Below the pieces are notes generated by a model. That model was not told where the DNA came from and did no database searches. It worked only from the letters and a program-made list of their open reading frames with translations. 64,000 nucleotides of DNA from Epiperipatus broadwayi (lineage: Eukaryota > Onychophora > Udeonychophora > Euonychophora > Peripatidae), in the NCBI GenBank assembly GCA_028023455.1, contig JAQFVV010000056.1, forward strand, positions 4,053,717 to 4,117,716, written 5' to 3'. Shown one piece after another: positions 12,101-23,069 of this stretch. Both the position numbers and the translations under genes were made by a program. Each line of letters starts with the position of its first letter. Position 1 is the first letter of the stretch.

Positions 12101-13480
12101 ATCAGAATGAAGTAAATAATTATATAATCAATAAATGTTATTATATTATAAAGTTATATCAGTCTATACATTAGTTGATATTTGATTAATGCTAATAGTA
12201 AACGTAATACATACTAGTACATTATAATAGAAATAGCAATAATACTTAAGTGAAGTAGCATTTTAATTGTTAAAGATTGTTTATTTTACATGTGCTACAT
12301 AAGTGATATTTTACATAAAAGTCTTCTATTGTACTAACTGATGATAATGGTATCTATTAAAAATTTAAGTTCATAAACTTAATTAAATGTTACTGATAAA
12401 ACATTTAAGAAATGTATGGATTATTTATTTTGGATTATGGAAATAGTAACAGTGTAAAATCTTGTATTATTATTATTTTCTTATTTTTTTATTTTATTTT
12501 ATTTTCTTTGATTTCCACTTGTAATGTAAATAATGTACATAAGTTGTTTATTAAAGTTGATGTAAATAAATTTGTTTAAGTTGTTTTAAAAGTGTGTCGA
12601 ATTCATTATTTTACACCACAGCATTTGACAACAGATAATTTGAATAAACATAATATTTGCACAATGTGAATTTATTATTATTATTTTAAAAAGAAACACA
12701 GTATTTTCTTAAGATAATTTATAGAAATTGATTGACATTAACATATAATATTATAATGGTCACAAGGTAATTATAATGCACAATATAAGAGTATAATATT
12801 ATTTATTGCCACATATTATTAAATTATAAGATTTAGTATATTTTAATTAAGATACTGTATGAAAATGAAAGACATGTAGATGATTCACTTATTTTCTTAA
12901 TGATTAATAGTATAATAAAATAGATAAGATTAATTTATACACTAGAAATTATTATTGTTAGTTATTATTATTATGATAAGTTAGGTGTAGTTAGGTTTGA
13001 TATTAAATCCCTTATCATGCCTATCTGCAAGAAGTATTATTACTTTAAGATAATTAAAAGAACCTGAGATTATTTAATTACATTTCCTTAATAAAAGATT
13101 GAGATTTATTTATTATTATTATTGAAGTTAGTTAATTTTTATAAAAGACATAAGAGTGCTGTAGATGTAGTAATGAGATAATAAAGAGGTAATAGTATTC
13201 TTATGCCATTGAGATAATGTCTTGGGAAGACATTAGCTCAATGTAAATTCAATTACCACTTGTAACTTCACTTCATAGTCTCATGATTTTAATAAATACT
13301 TATTTAATTAGTACATGATATTGAACTATATTAATTTTTGGTAAGTTATAATAAATCTGATAAGATATAGTATTATAAAAATATATTAATGATAGTTATA
13401 CATATTTTAGCTGAGCATAACGATTTAATTGAGCTAGTCATATTCTAAGTTATATTATATATCGGGAAGTGAGGGTACAA
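9160..13480. other. Long featureless AT-rich region
   Basis: No coding frame, tRNA, rRNA or known repeat can be supported across about 4.3 kb. Unlike the flanks it lacks obvious inverted repeats or microsatellites. Around 11,040-11,110 a small less AT-rich island contains CACGTG and two GGAA cores (CCGGAAAAGGAAGTAA). That could be a regulatory site or chance. Confidence 0.45.
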
Positions 13481-13503
13481 TATATATATATATATATATA
13501 TAT
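13478..13503. repeat. (TA)n microsatellite
   Basis: Short TA tract immediately left of the inverted Penelope-terminus pair. Similar TA tracts also abut the Penelope-related sequences at 34.05 kb, 40.1 kb and 42.03 kb. Confidence 0.9.
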
Positions 13504-13536
13504 AATAAAATGTCCATTAATTAAAACAAAATTGTA

Positions 13537-13766
13537 ATTATAATTGAAATAATAAATTTAATGGTTTACAAACTATTACAAACAATCCTTAAATCCTTAG
13601 AAGTACTTTCGGTTAATTTCTTAAACCTGCCTCAACTGCCATTGAATTAAAAAAATAACAAAAAAAAAATGGCAGTTGAGGCAGGTTTAAGAAATTAACT
13701 GAAAGTACTTCTAAGGATTTAAGGGTTGTTTGTAAACTGTTAAATTTATTATTTCAATTATAATAT
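13537..13766. repeat. Inverted pair of Penelope-terminal modules
   Basis: Left arm about 13,538-13,643 and right arm about 13,668-13,764 are inverted copies around a short A-rich loop. The arm sequence (TTATAATTGAAATAATA, ATGGTTTACAAAC, AATCCTTAAATC, AGAAGTACTTT, CCTGCCTCAACTGC) is the same module found 3' of the Penelope ORF at 34.08-34.20 kb. So this is two terminal modules head to head with no coding part, as expected of a non-autonomous derivative or an internally deleted element. The right arm lacks about 10 nt seen in the left. Confidence 0.8.
13671..13717 (+). ncRNA. Degenerate hammerhead-like motif in Penelope terminus
   Basis: GTTGAGGCA followed by GGTT...AACT, GAAA and GTACTTCTAAGG sits in the register of the ribozyme in the 40-42 kb element (TTGATAA, GACTA/TAGTC, GAAA, GTACTTCTAA). 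The inverse arm keeps GGTT/AACC pairing and CGAAA. The first core is not canonical, so it is probably a decayed ribozyme. Confidence 0.35.
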
Positions 13767-13769
13767 ACA

Positions 13770-14700
13770 TATATATTTGTTTATTTTCATTTAAAATATA
13801 AAATTATTTATTGACAAATAATATATAGTTCTAAATTGATTAGTAATCTATTTACATACCAAAATATAAGAGATTTATATTTTCCTAAGTTTAAACTTAT
13901 ATCTTGTGACATGGTAATTATTATTTTAATGTTTAAATTATTTATTTTTATTTATTGATTTTAAAATTAATTTCATATCTATCACTTATATTAGGAATTC
14001 AAAAATATTTTTTCATAATAAGTGTTCACTTTATTTTGTTTTTTTAAATAAAATTATTAACCCTCTTGTACTCTGACAAATTTCATTGTTCTCACTAGAT
14101 TTAAGCTTTCAACTTTCCCACTACTATTAAACCATTATTATTTATTAGAATATAATAAATGTGACCTCAGTCAATATATATTTTTGTTTAGAAATTAAAC
14201 AAATTTGTAAAAAAAATCACATTTGAATTCCAGAATTATTTTAAAAATTGTATTTTAATAAAACAAAATGCTGTCATATCATCAAATTTCAGGTAGGACC
14301 AATTCAATTTGCAAAATGAAAGCAATCTTCTTTGTTTAATTTTGATTTAAAAATCTAAACAATTTTTAATAACTAATAAGTCTATCAATTTGTGCTTAAA
14401 AAATTTAATTTTTTATTGCAATTTTTCTGATGTCATTGAATACTATAACAATCTTTTGATTCACCTCATTTTGACAAAGCTGTGTTTTTCCATGACTATT
14501 ATCTCTATAGTAACAATATTCAGAAGAAAATATTCTTTTATATTTATAAATAATATTTATTTTTGATTGTTAATAATTATTACATAATTACAATAAAAAT
14601 ATGATCATAAATTTTCCAAAAAATAATGTTTTTAGACTATCATAATATTTTATCGATGATCATAATATTTCCACAAAATATACTTGACATAGTTCATAAT
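13770..14700. other. AT-rich spacer, no gene seen
   Basis: Nothing beyond A/T-rich sequence and short imperfect repeats, such as two ATCATAATATTT blocks near 14,638-14,672. Confidence 0.55.
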
Positions 14701-14723
14701 CACCAAGTAAACAATGTCTATTC

Positions 14724-14831
14724 GTCAAGCATTGTTAGCCTAGAGGTCATCACAGCTGCCTTGCAAGCAAGTAGTTGGTTGTAGATGGTCGTGGGTTTGC
14801 ATCCTGGCCGATGCTATGATACATGAAAAAA
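14724..14831 (+). mobile_element. Short tRNA-derived SINE / tRNA retropseudogene with 15-bp target duplication
   Basis: The body is flanked by identical 15-nt direct repeats AAACAATGTCTATTC at 14,709-14,723 and 14,832-14,846, and it ends in an A-run: a textbook LINE-mobilised insertion. The body folds like a tRNA. Acceptor strands AGCATTG (14,728-14,734) and CGATGCT (14,809-14,815) pair, TAGCCTAGAGG (14,736-14,746) is an A box, and GGTTTGCATCC (14,794-14,804) is a B box. A 7-nt anticodon-loop-like CTTGCAA would give anticodon TGC. The region between anticodon and T arms is long, so it is not a standard functional tRNA. The perfect target duplication implies a fairly recent insertion. Confidence 0.85.
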
Positions 14832-14849
14832 AAACAATGTCTATTCAAC

Positions 14850-17800
14850 AAAATAGGGTTTCAGTTCTTTTGTAATACTGATTATTCAATTTTCTCTTTC
14901 ATCTTTTGACTTTTTTTGTAATTAAAATATTAGTAAATAAATATACATCAATTTTAAATTAAGCCATAAAAAAGTTTTGAAAATTTTTACCAGGGGAAAA
15001 AACACAAATTTAATTGCTAGATATCTCAAATGAAATGTGACTGTGGATAAAAGATCCAGTTAACAAACAATTAGATTTATCTTTGTGTATGTATATATTG
15101 AAATGGTCAGTTTCACCCATCTGCCCGTTTCACTTATTTTACCCACACATCTATCTATATGCCAGGTTTAAACCATCTCAGAGTACCCATTTAAATAACA
15201 TTAAATTTCTATGTGTGCAGAATCATGTATATATATATATATGCGAGCAGTATGTCTGTAGTTTAATAGTATACGTATATATTACAGATACGTATATTCA
15301 TTTTATAAATATTTCTAGTTTAAGAAATATTTTAGTTAAATTATTTAACCAATTTTATTGTTGTATTATTGACATTGCATATGTATATTTCCTGTTATTC
15401 TGTATGCATGGTTATAAAATTAGTCTTTTACTAATTATGAAAGTAACTTTGTCAAAATAACATTTTGATTTTTATAAACAATTTTCAAAGTAGGTCACGC
15501 ATTGATCCTAAAATAGCGTGGATTTGATTTTGTAAATATAAAATGTTAATAACAAAATTCACAGAAAAACAAAGTCTAAATTACTTGTTATAATTAAAAA
15601 TGTGTTTCTAAAATAAATAAATGGGTTTTTCTACTGGTTGTAACTATTAAATATGTTTTGCTAAAATAAATAAATGGATTTTTCAGCTAGACAAGCTCGT
15701 AAAAAATTAACAGGTGGCTAGAGTTTGAAAAGTATAAATACTAAAAGTTTTGTTTCCCAGATTCGATCATATATATAATAAGTGAATTGTTAACATGATC
15801 TACGCTCGTTTTATCTTCAAAATGGTCTAATAGAATGGCATAATTCACCGCCTGCCCTTGTGGAATGGAGAACTTTGGTCCAATAAAACCGAATGCCATA
15901 CACCAGCAAAGCAGAAGTAGCCCATGGAAAGTCTCTATTAACTTTAAATCATCATCAAAAGTGTCAACTTAATATCCTCCGAAGTGCTCCAGGAACTAAC
16001 TGCAAAGAAAACAACTGAATGGTAAATTTTCTCTCAGAGCTCTGTTATAAACAGTGACTTTCGATTCTCTTTTTTAAATGCTATCTATTTATTAAATCTG
16101 CCTTTCCCAAATACATTTACTAAATCTACAAAGAAGACCGTTAAATGCTAAGTCTTGCCTGATTGTAAAACTTGAATTCTCTTTTAAAATGTAAAACTTG
16201 AATTTTTTTTTAAATGTAAAACTCTAATAATCTATTTTAAATGTATAATTTCCTGCAGTCTTTTATGCCTATTTCTAAAAGTATTCAATTTATTCTATGA
16301 TTTTATCATTTTAATATTATATGTATTTAATATGCCAAATGACTCAAAACCACAAGTATTTATAAATATAATTTTAGCTTATCGATCTGTGAAGATAATT
16401 TCAGATCTTCGCTATAATAAATATTAAATAATTGAATTATTATTTTTCTTTCTCACTCGCTGTTTCGAGATCATATTATTATTTTACTGATTAAGTTTTG
16501 GGTATTAATATTACAATAATAAGTCATTATCTAGTTAAGTTTGTAGTTTTCTTAATTCTAGTTATGAATTATAACTATATATATATATATAACTCGTATA
16601 TCATAGGAACTAGCCACAGAGATATTCTCAAAGCATATTTTAATGTTTTATTTGTAATTACCCTGCAAATATGCTTTGTCCTCCTTAGATTTACATATGA
16701 TGAGATGCAGGTGATAATATTAAACTAGGTTACTAATTAATTTAGTACCTAAATAGTATATTTAAAATACTAAATTTGAGAACTGGATTGTATAGATATG
16801 CAAATAGACGGTATCTAATTTTAAGGCATGATAATATAATTTCATGCATTTGCATTATATATATGTATAAGTTGCAGATGTGTCCTTACTAAGTATGCAA
16901 TGTACACTTATCTGCTTGCTGCATGATTCTTGATGAAGTGCTGGTGGAGGCCACACTCATCCACTTTAGTTCGGGTTAAAGCACACACTTTTAGAACTAG
17001 GGCACAAGGACCTAGATTATTCATAATGCTTATTCGACTACCTGAATTACTAATGTTCCTATTCATAGCAAGTTGAGTGGTTTTAGGGCAAACCGAGCAT
17101 TCGATGCTGAAGCCCATGAATAATGACCCATTCACATCTTTTTGCTTAATTAATATTTTAATATGTGCCATAGAGGATATAGGTAAACCTATAATAAACC
17201 AGTTTTCTCTCCTTTTATATTAAATGCTTATCTAGCATCAGTATATATCTAATCTAGGTTAACATGCTAACCTGCATATCTCTGAGCCTAATTACATGCT
17301 TGATTTAACTTTGTATAGATAGACGCAATAGGAGCACTATTATAGTTAGTTATATAACTTTGGCTATAAGTTTCCATGTGATCTACCAGATTACATGAGA
17401 GCTAGAAATTTGGCATATTAAAATAGGCATAAACTCCAATACCACACTACACTTTATTAAACACTTATAATGAGATAGGTAACATTAATCTCATTAGTTA
17501 TATAACATCTGCATGCGTAATATCTCATGTTTTCATCGCATAATTTTGTATATTTTAATTTCACTATTAATTATTGTTTTATTAAATTAAAATCATAACT
17601 CATTTTCATAATTTTATTGTCTGTGGGTTCATTTTATCCAACTCTAGATTTATTTACATATCCATTATTTTATCTATATATATATATCAATCATTGATGT
17701 TTTAATTAATCACTTAGTCATATGTGTATATATCTGACCAAATCAGTATTAAATTAGTTAAATTTATGAGTCTCTTGTTCCACCGGGGGTAACTGCCAGA

Positions 17801-17980
17801 CTAAGGTTAAATTAAGCATCTGTGTAAGTTGAGAAGGGTCATCCATAGGGTATTAGATTATTGAGCAGAAGTGAAAGGATTGAATGTTGGTCAAACTCTC
17901 GATCCCAGTATCCATCTTTGATCAGCTTTAGTGTATTTTGCCTGTGTTCTAGATTTTGTTATGTGGCGAGACAATTCTTA
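14850..17980. other. AT-rich spacer, unrecognised
   Basis: No supportable gene. A short duplication containing AAATAAATAAATGG(G/A)TTTTT lies at about 15,600-15,690, and three copies of a roughly 35-bp unit with ATGTAAAACT lie at about 16,160-16,245. A slightly richer block at about 15,830-16,010 and the 16,900-17,180 segment are less AT-biased but match nothing I recognise. The longest frames here, 15,083-15,460 and 16,908-17,171, show no domain. Confidence 0.4.
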
Positions 17981-17985
17981 CTGTT

Positions 17986-17990
<5 letters not shown>

Positions 17991-18025
<35 letters not shown>
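17991..18025. repeat. (TA)n microsatellite
   Basis: TA tract between spacer and the family C array. A further short tract lies at about 18,256-18,276, at the left edge of the array. Confidence 0.9.
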
Positions 18026-18027
<2 letters not shown>

Positions 18028-18421
18028 GTAATGCATATAAGATGTATATATTAAACTCTCTTTTATCTTGGAAAGTATGAATATCCTGAAACATATTTTG
18101 TGTTAAGTAGACATATATGTTTTATATTTGGTATTAAATAATTAAACATTTGTAGGCAATTATATATTTCAATATAGAATTAATGTTAATTGACAATCTA
18201 TTGTACATTCAATTAGATTGAATGTGTACACATATCGATTGTTTGCAATCTATTCATATATATATATATATATATTTCATAAAACAAGTTATAAATTTCA
18301 TAACTTACTTTTAAACTTGCCTTTAAATGATCACTAGATGGAGCTTACCAATAGTTCTAAACAAGCTTTATTTTTATAAGTGCCAAAAGAGAAAGAATTC
18401 AAAATCTCTATCATTATTCCT

Positions 18422-18470
18422 ACCTCCAGACCAATTGGTTTTGAGCTTATGGCTCACTTCAGTGGAGAGC
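18422..18470 (-). ncRNA. Hammerhead motif, family C unit 1, variant core
   Basis: Minus strand: helix I GCTCTCCA with TGGAGG, core CTGAAGTGA, helix II GAGC/GCTC around CATAA, AAAAC where GAAAC is expected, helix III ACC/GGT around AATT, cleavage triplet GTC. The helices are convincing. The first core differs from CTGATGA at three positions after CTGA, and G12 is A, so activity is doubtful. Confidence 0.6.
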
Positions 18471-18892
18471 TGGGACTCTAGAAACTAGATCTAAAATACT
18501 AACTAAAGAATCAGTATTTATAAAACTCGTTTCTATCAATTTGAAAGTCTGAACTTTTCTGACACATAAATGTCTTCAAATCCAGCTTTGTAAAGCAGAT
18601 AGCTCTATGGGTCTGAATTCAGCTCAGTTTCACCATATAGTAATAGCCTCTGCAATATATCATCACAAAAGCCATCAAAGGTACACTTATAATAATTAAT
18701 AAAACAAGTTATAAATTTTGTAACTTGCTTTTAAGCTTGCATTTAAATGATAACTAGATGGAGCTTACCAATAGCCTTAAACAAGCTTTATTTTTATGTG
18801 TATGAAAAGTTCAGACTTTCAAATTGATAGAAATGAGTTTTATAAGTGCTGACTTTTGAGGTAGTATTTTAGATCTAGTTTCTAGAAACCCA

Positions 18893-18942
18893 GCCCTTCA
18901 CTGAGGTGAGCCATAAGCTCAAAACCAATTGGTCTGGAGGTA
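18893..18942 (+). ncRNA. Hammerhead motif, family C unit 2, variant core
   Basis: Helix I CCTTCA/TGGAGG, core CTGAGGTGA (18,901-18,909), helix II GAGC/GCTC, AAAAC, helix III ACC/GGT around AATT, then GTC. The layout is identical to unit 1. The related copy at 53.7 kb has the canonical CTGATGA and GAAA, which fixes the register and shows that these are decayed. Confidence 0.6.
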
Positions 18943-19312
18943 GGAATAATGATAGAGATTTTGAATTCTTTCTCTTTTGGCACTTATAAAAATAAAGCTT
19001 GTTTAGAACTATTGGTAAGCTCCATCTAGTGATCATTTAAATGCAAGTTTAAAAGCAAGTTATGAAATTTATAACTTGTTTTATTAATTATTATAAGTGT
19101 ACCTTTGATGGATTTTGCAATGCTATATTGCAGAGGCTATTACTATATGGTGAAACTGAGCTGAATTTAGACCTATATAGCTATCTGGTTTGCAAAGCTG
19201 GATTTGAAGACATTTATGTGTCTGAAAAGTTCATACTTTCAAATTAATAGAAATGAGTTTTATAAATGATGACTTTTGAATTAATATTTTAGATCTAGTT
19301 TCTAGAGTCCCA

Positions 19313-19362
19313 GCCCTCCACTAAGGTAAGCCATAAGCTTGAAAGCTATTGGTCTGGAGGTA
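19313..19362 (+). ncRNA. Degenerate hammerhead, family C unit 3
   Basis: CCCTCCA, CTAAGGTAAGC, AAGCTTGAAAG, then TTGGTCTGGAGG. Helix I is intact and GAAA is present, but the first core is mutated at more positions than in units 1 and 2. Confidence 0.45.
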
Positions 19363-19461
19363 GGGATAATGATAAAGATTTTGAATTCTTTCTCTTTCAG
19401 CACTTATAAAAATAAAGCTTGTTTAGAACCATTTGTAAGCTCCATCTAGTGATCATATATA

Positions 19462-21750
19462 TATTATATAATTGATATTCATTTATCAATAAATTTTAAT
19501 TTAACTTAAATCAAATAAATTCATTTGATTATTTTTTAATTGTGTTATATGAATTAATTGATTAATAGTATTCAAGTGAGACAAGATAAACTGACTATAT
19601 TATAAATTTTTTTGAAATAACTATATCACATAAAATCAAATCCTAGCATTGGTAAATAAGCATATTTATATTATTTTTTTTGTATTGAATTTAATAGTTA
19701 TTATCTGATTGGATATAATCATAGGCAAATATTTGCATGTTTTATTTAAATTATTATTGGTTGGATGAGTACTGTAAAAATTCATGGTTGGTCAATAAGA
19801 TCTTAATCTTATCCAATTAAAGAACTGATAGTAGTAATATTTTGTTCTGTTATGAGTCAGAATGATGTGTTTTAATTATATTTAAGTTTAATTGATGTGG
19901 ATTGTAAATCCAATTAACTATTAAATTTTAATATTTATGCTTGATTCTAATAGATGCTAATAATTCATTTTATGTGTTTGATGGTTATAATATACAATTT
20001 TAATAATTTAGTTATTAAAAATTTAAAATAAATTGATATGACTAGTTAATTGTACTTAAGAAAATATCCAATAGAAATCTATGGTTTCTTTTATATACTG
20101 GTATGATTGGGTATTATTGATTCAAGATTATTTTATAGATTTATTAATATTACATCATTATTAAGTATTTTATCTTGTAATAAATTGTGATTAGTAATAG
20201 TAAATTAATATAATAGTATAACACAGCTCAGTTAGTATTATTTATCATTGTATTAAACTAGAATTTTAAATTAATTATTGGATTATATATCTATTTAGAT
20301 ATTATGAATATTGCAAAACTATATGACATACTAACTCTGTTATTTCACTCATTCATGAATTATTGTATTTAGATATGAACATTGTTAAATTTTGGTGTAA
20401 GTTTATATTATTATAAGCAATGTTTGATTTATTAGGTATATTAGAATTTAGTTCTTGAATGATTTATCATTATTTTCATTTGATTATATGTGAAATATAT
20501 CTTATGCATGTATCATTGTTTTGAAACAGTGATATTTGATTTAATTGCTTTATTTTAATCTATTTCAAGTAAGGTTTATACTTAGGGTATCTGAAATGAT
20601 AACTTTGTTTAAATACTGTTTAAAGTCATGATGCTATAATAAAAATTATCATTGTTGTTTTATTTTGGTATAGTTAACATTTGGGTATGTGATTAGATAA
20701 AGAATTATTTTAAGTACTGAATAATTATTTATTGTTTGGTATTGATTTAGCTTAGTTTATTATATTCATTGTATTATGAATGATACTATTATTCTCAGGG
20801 CATTATAAAATTATTATTATTATTTTTTTAATTCATATTTTATTTAGTTACAAATAATGTCCAACTTCTAGGCTCATTTTTATTCTGTTACATAGGGTGA
20901 TCAACAACTGGGCTATATTTTATTCAGGCCATAACAGAGATTAGCATATGCACATATTTATTCTGTTATAAATGGTACCACAATTTGAAACAGGATCACT
21001 CTATCATGATCTTGTCATTTTAATCTGTTACAAATGGCGTCCTAAATTTAAATGTGATAATAAAGATTATTTCATCATCATCTTTTCATGTCAGTTATAA
21101 AATTCCATTTAAATGTGTAGGGCAAATTTTTATTTTCTTACAATATGTATATGCTGTCATTGATTTTGCTGTTTTATGATTGTATTATAGAAGATTTCAT
21201 TGTGCAAACATTTGGTTTATAAAACTGATTAAGACATTGTTAATATCCTGTTTTTTTTTAATGCGCATTTGTTCAATTGATAAACTTTTATAATTATTGC
21301 ATTTTAATTGCATCATTCATAATTGATATTCTAACCTGGAATTATTAATGTCAAGCTTTTAATTTACACTTTATAAATGAAGGATCGTCACTTTATATAT
21401 TATTAATATAACATCTGTCACCTAGAATGAGGGGGTAGGGGAAGGGTGTAAAAATGACTGCTGATTCTTTTTTTTTTAAAAGACATCAATGGATAAAGAT
21501 AAAAATAGATATTTAAAAAATATTGTTTTGTTCTACAAATTAAAAAAAGAGTTAATTGCTTTAAAATACATCACATTTTTATGAAGTACAACGATCAAAA
21601 CATTATCCTTTTTGTTATTCATTTAATATGTGTGTGTATGCACATTAAATTTATCTTGTAATTACCTTTTTTAATTTCTAGCACGATTGCTTATAATTTT
21701 ATTATTTAACACAACTGCGGTTAGAGTAATTATAAATATAATGACCCATA
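19462..21750. other. AT-rich spacer, no gene seen
   Basis: No coding frame or recognisable repeat. Around 20,860-21,010 several copies of a loose motif (ATTCTGTTACAAATGG-like) recur at roughly 65-bp spacing, possibly a decayed minisatellite. Confidence 0.45.
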
Positions 21751-21754
21751 TGGT

Positions 21755-21825
21755 AACATAATGGCAGAATGGTGGGCTGAAAAACTGAAGGTTTCTTTCT
21801 GGATTGAAGATCATTCGATCACTTC
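21755..21825 (+). repeat. tRNA-like SINE fragment
   Basis: TGGCAGAATGG (21,763-21,773) fits the A-box consensus TGGCNNAGTGG. GGATTGAAGATC about 28 nt downstream is a degenerate B box, with an anticodon-arm-like CTGAAAAACTGAAGG between. No A-tail or target duplication is found, so it is a fragment at best. Confidence 0.45.
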
Positions 21826-22149
21826 TGATGCACAAAATCACGTGATCGGCAAAGAGTCAAACTTTTCTATTTTTATTAGTTTATAATAAATATAGTTAAT
21901 ATGTAAAGTATGAAATAATCTATACTGTTAAACAAGTGAAGTTAGAATATTTAAAAATTATAATAAAATCTCTTAAAAAAAATTAGTTAGTACATACTTC
22001 CGATGTACATCACAACTTGGTAGTTTTAATCTAGACCTGATGAAATCCTGACAATTTTAGGTTACAAGAAGATGTAGAATTATTTTTCACAAAGTCAGTA
22101 CTATGCTAACTTTATGGTTTACCCTTATAATAAAAAAAAGTGATAAGTT

Positions 22150-22335
22150 GATTTCCTGTGAGCTGTAGATCCAACTTGTTCATCTATCAAGTCTTCTTCT
22201 ATCTGATTCTTTACTCTTTCATTTAAGATAGTTTTTAAGACTATATTTAAAATTCTTACTAGTGAAATGATTCTGCAATTTTCACATTCTATCTACCTTT
22301 TTTATATAGATTGGCACTAACAATGATTTAGCTTG
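22150..22335 (-). pseudogene. LINE reverse transcriptase fragment
   Basis: Minus-strand translation gives VPIYIKKVDR, then after a one-base shift ECENCRIISLVRILN, KTILNERVKNQIEEDL and IDEQVGS. This is the conserved N-terminal RT block of non-LTR retrotransposons (family pattern: IPLPKKGD, CSNYRTISLxS, KIxLRIILNRxKxxIEEEL, EQAGFRxGRST). The frame is broken by shifts and stops. Further upstream on the same strand (about 22,995-23,060), LTNVKLKIKK resembles the end of the apurinic-endonuclease domain, which is correctly placed before RT. It is an old 5' and 3' eroded copy. Confidence 0.75.
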
Positions 22336-23069
22336 TACTTTGAATATTATATTTGCTTTTCATGCAACAGTAAACAGCCTGTATATTTTTTGAAGTAAAC
22401 TATCTGATTACATCTAGTCATTGAACTAAAATATATATTCTTCTTCAATTTATTAACTTTTGCCACATAAATGTCTGTTTCTAACTGTGAATTGGTATTT
22501 AATAAACTTTTTTTATCATATCTTTTTTTTTTCAATATTTTTTGTTGAAAGTTTGTTTTACACAATTTACAACAATACTCTGATTTTCATTCAAAAATTT
22601 TTTATTTTCAATGTGAAATTTTTTTTTTTTTCTTTCATTATTTTGTTTTTTGAGCTGTATTTTTTTTTTTTTTTCGAGGATTTGTTATCATTTTGATATT
22701 TTTCTATATTTCTATACCAAATCATTTTTTTTCTATCATTTTCAAATTTTTTGCTGTTCTATAAATTTTGAACTGTCTTTTCAACTCTTTTGTATCCACA
22801 ATTCTTGGCTTAGTTTCAAAGATTCTTTTGATGTGTTTTCTTTGGTATAATGAAAATATGTATATAATTTTATTTCACCACACACATCCTTTAATCACAT
22901 GACTAATAAAACGACAGTCTGCTTTTGTAAAGCTTTCTTAAGGTTTTCGATTCTAGAATTGCTTTTAATAATCATTGAATGATATTTTTGCTATGATGTA
23001 CAGATTTTTTTAATCTTCAGCTTGACATTAGTGAGCTGTAATCTGAATCTTCATCTTCCTGCTGAATAG

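Larger units (their letters stand above)
18280..19462. mobile_element. Family C array: one inverted and two direct units, period about 422 bp
   Basis: Unit 1 (about 18,285-18,700) is on the minus strand. Units 2 and 3 are direct repeats on the plus strand, with the ribozyme landmark TTGGTCTGGAGG at 18,929 and 19,351 (period 422). Shared blocks are ACAAGTTATAAATTT, GGAGCTTACCAATAG (both strands), TTTAGATCTAGTTTCTAGA, the ribozyme, AGAGATTTTGAATTCTTTCTCTTT and AAATAAAGCTTGTTTAGAA. The inverted first unit facing direct copies repeats the layout of the family A and D arrays. There is no protein coding. It is inferred to be a non-autonomous ribozyme retroelement. Confidence 0.8.

Noticed and set aside
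15083-15460. A 125-codon plus-strand frame
   Set aside because: Composition is Tyr/Ile/Phe-rich from AT-rich DNA with a TA tract inside, and no domain, signal or homologue is recognisable.
16498-17171. Possible nuclear copy of mitochondrial DNA
   Set aside because: A short plus-frame peptide vaguely recalls cytochrome oxidase subunit III, but no second mitochondrial gene, tRNA or rRNA could be confirmed around it.
22020-22060. CTGATGAAATCC at about 22,026
   Set aside because: No GAAA core after a helix II and no helix I partner; chance match.
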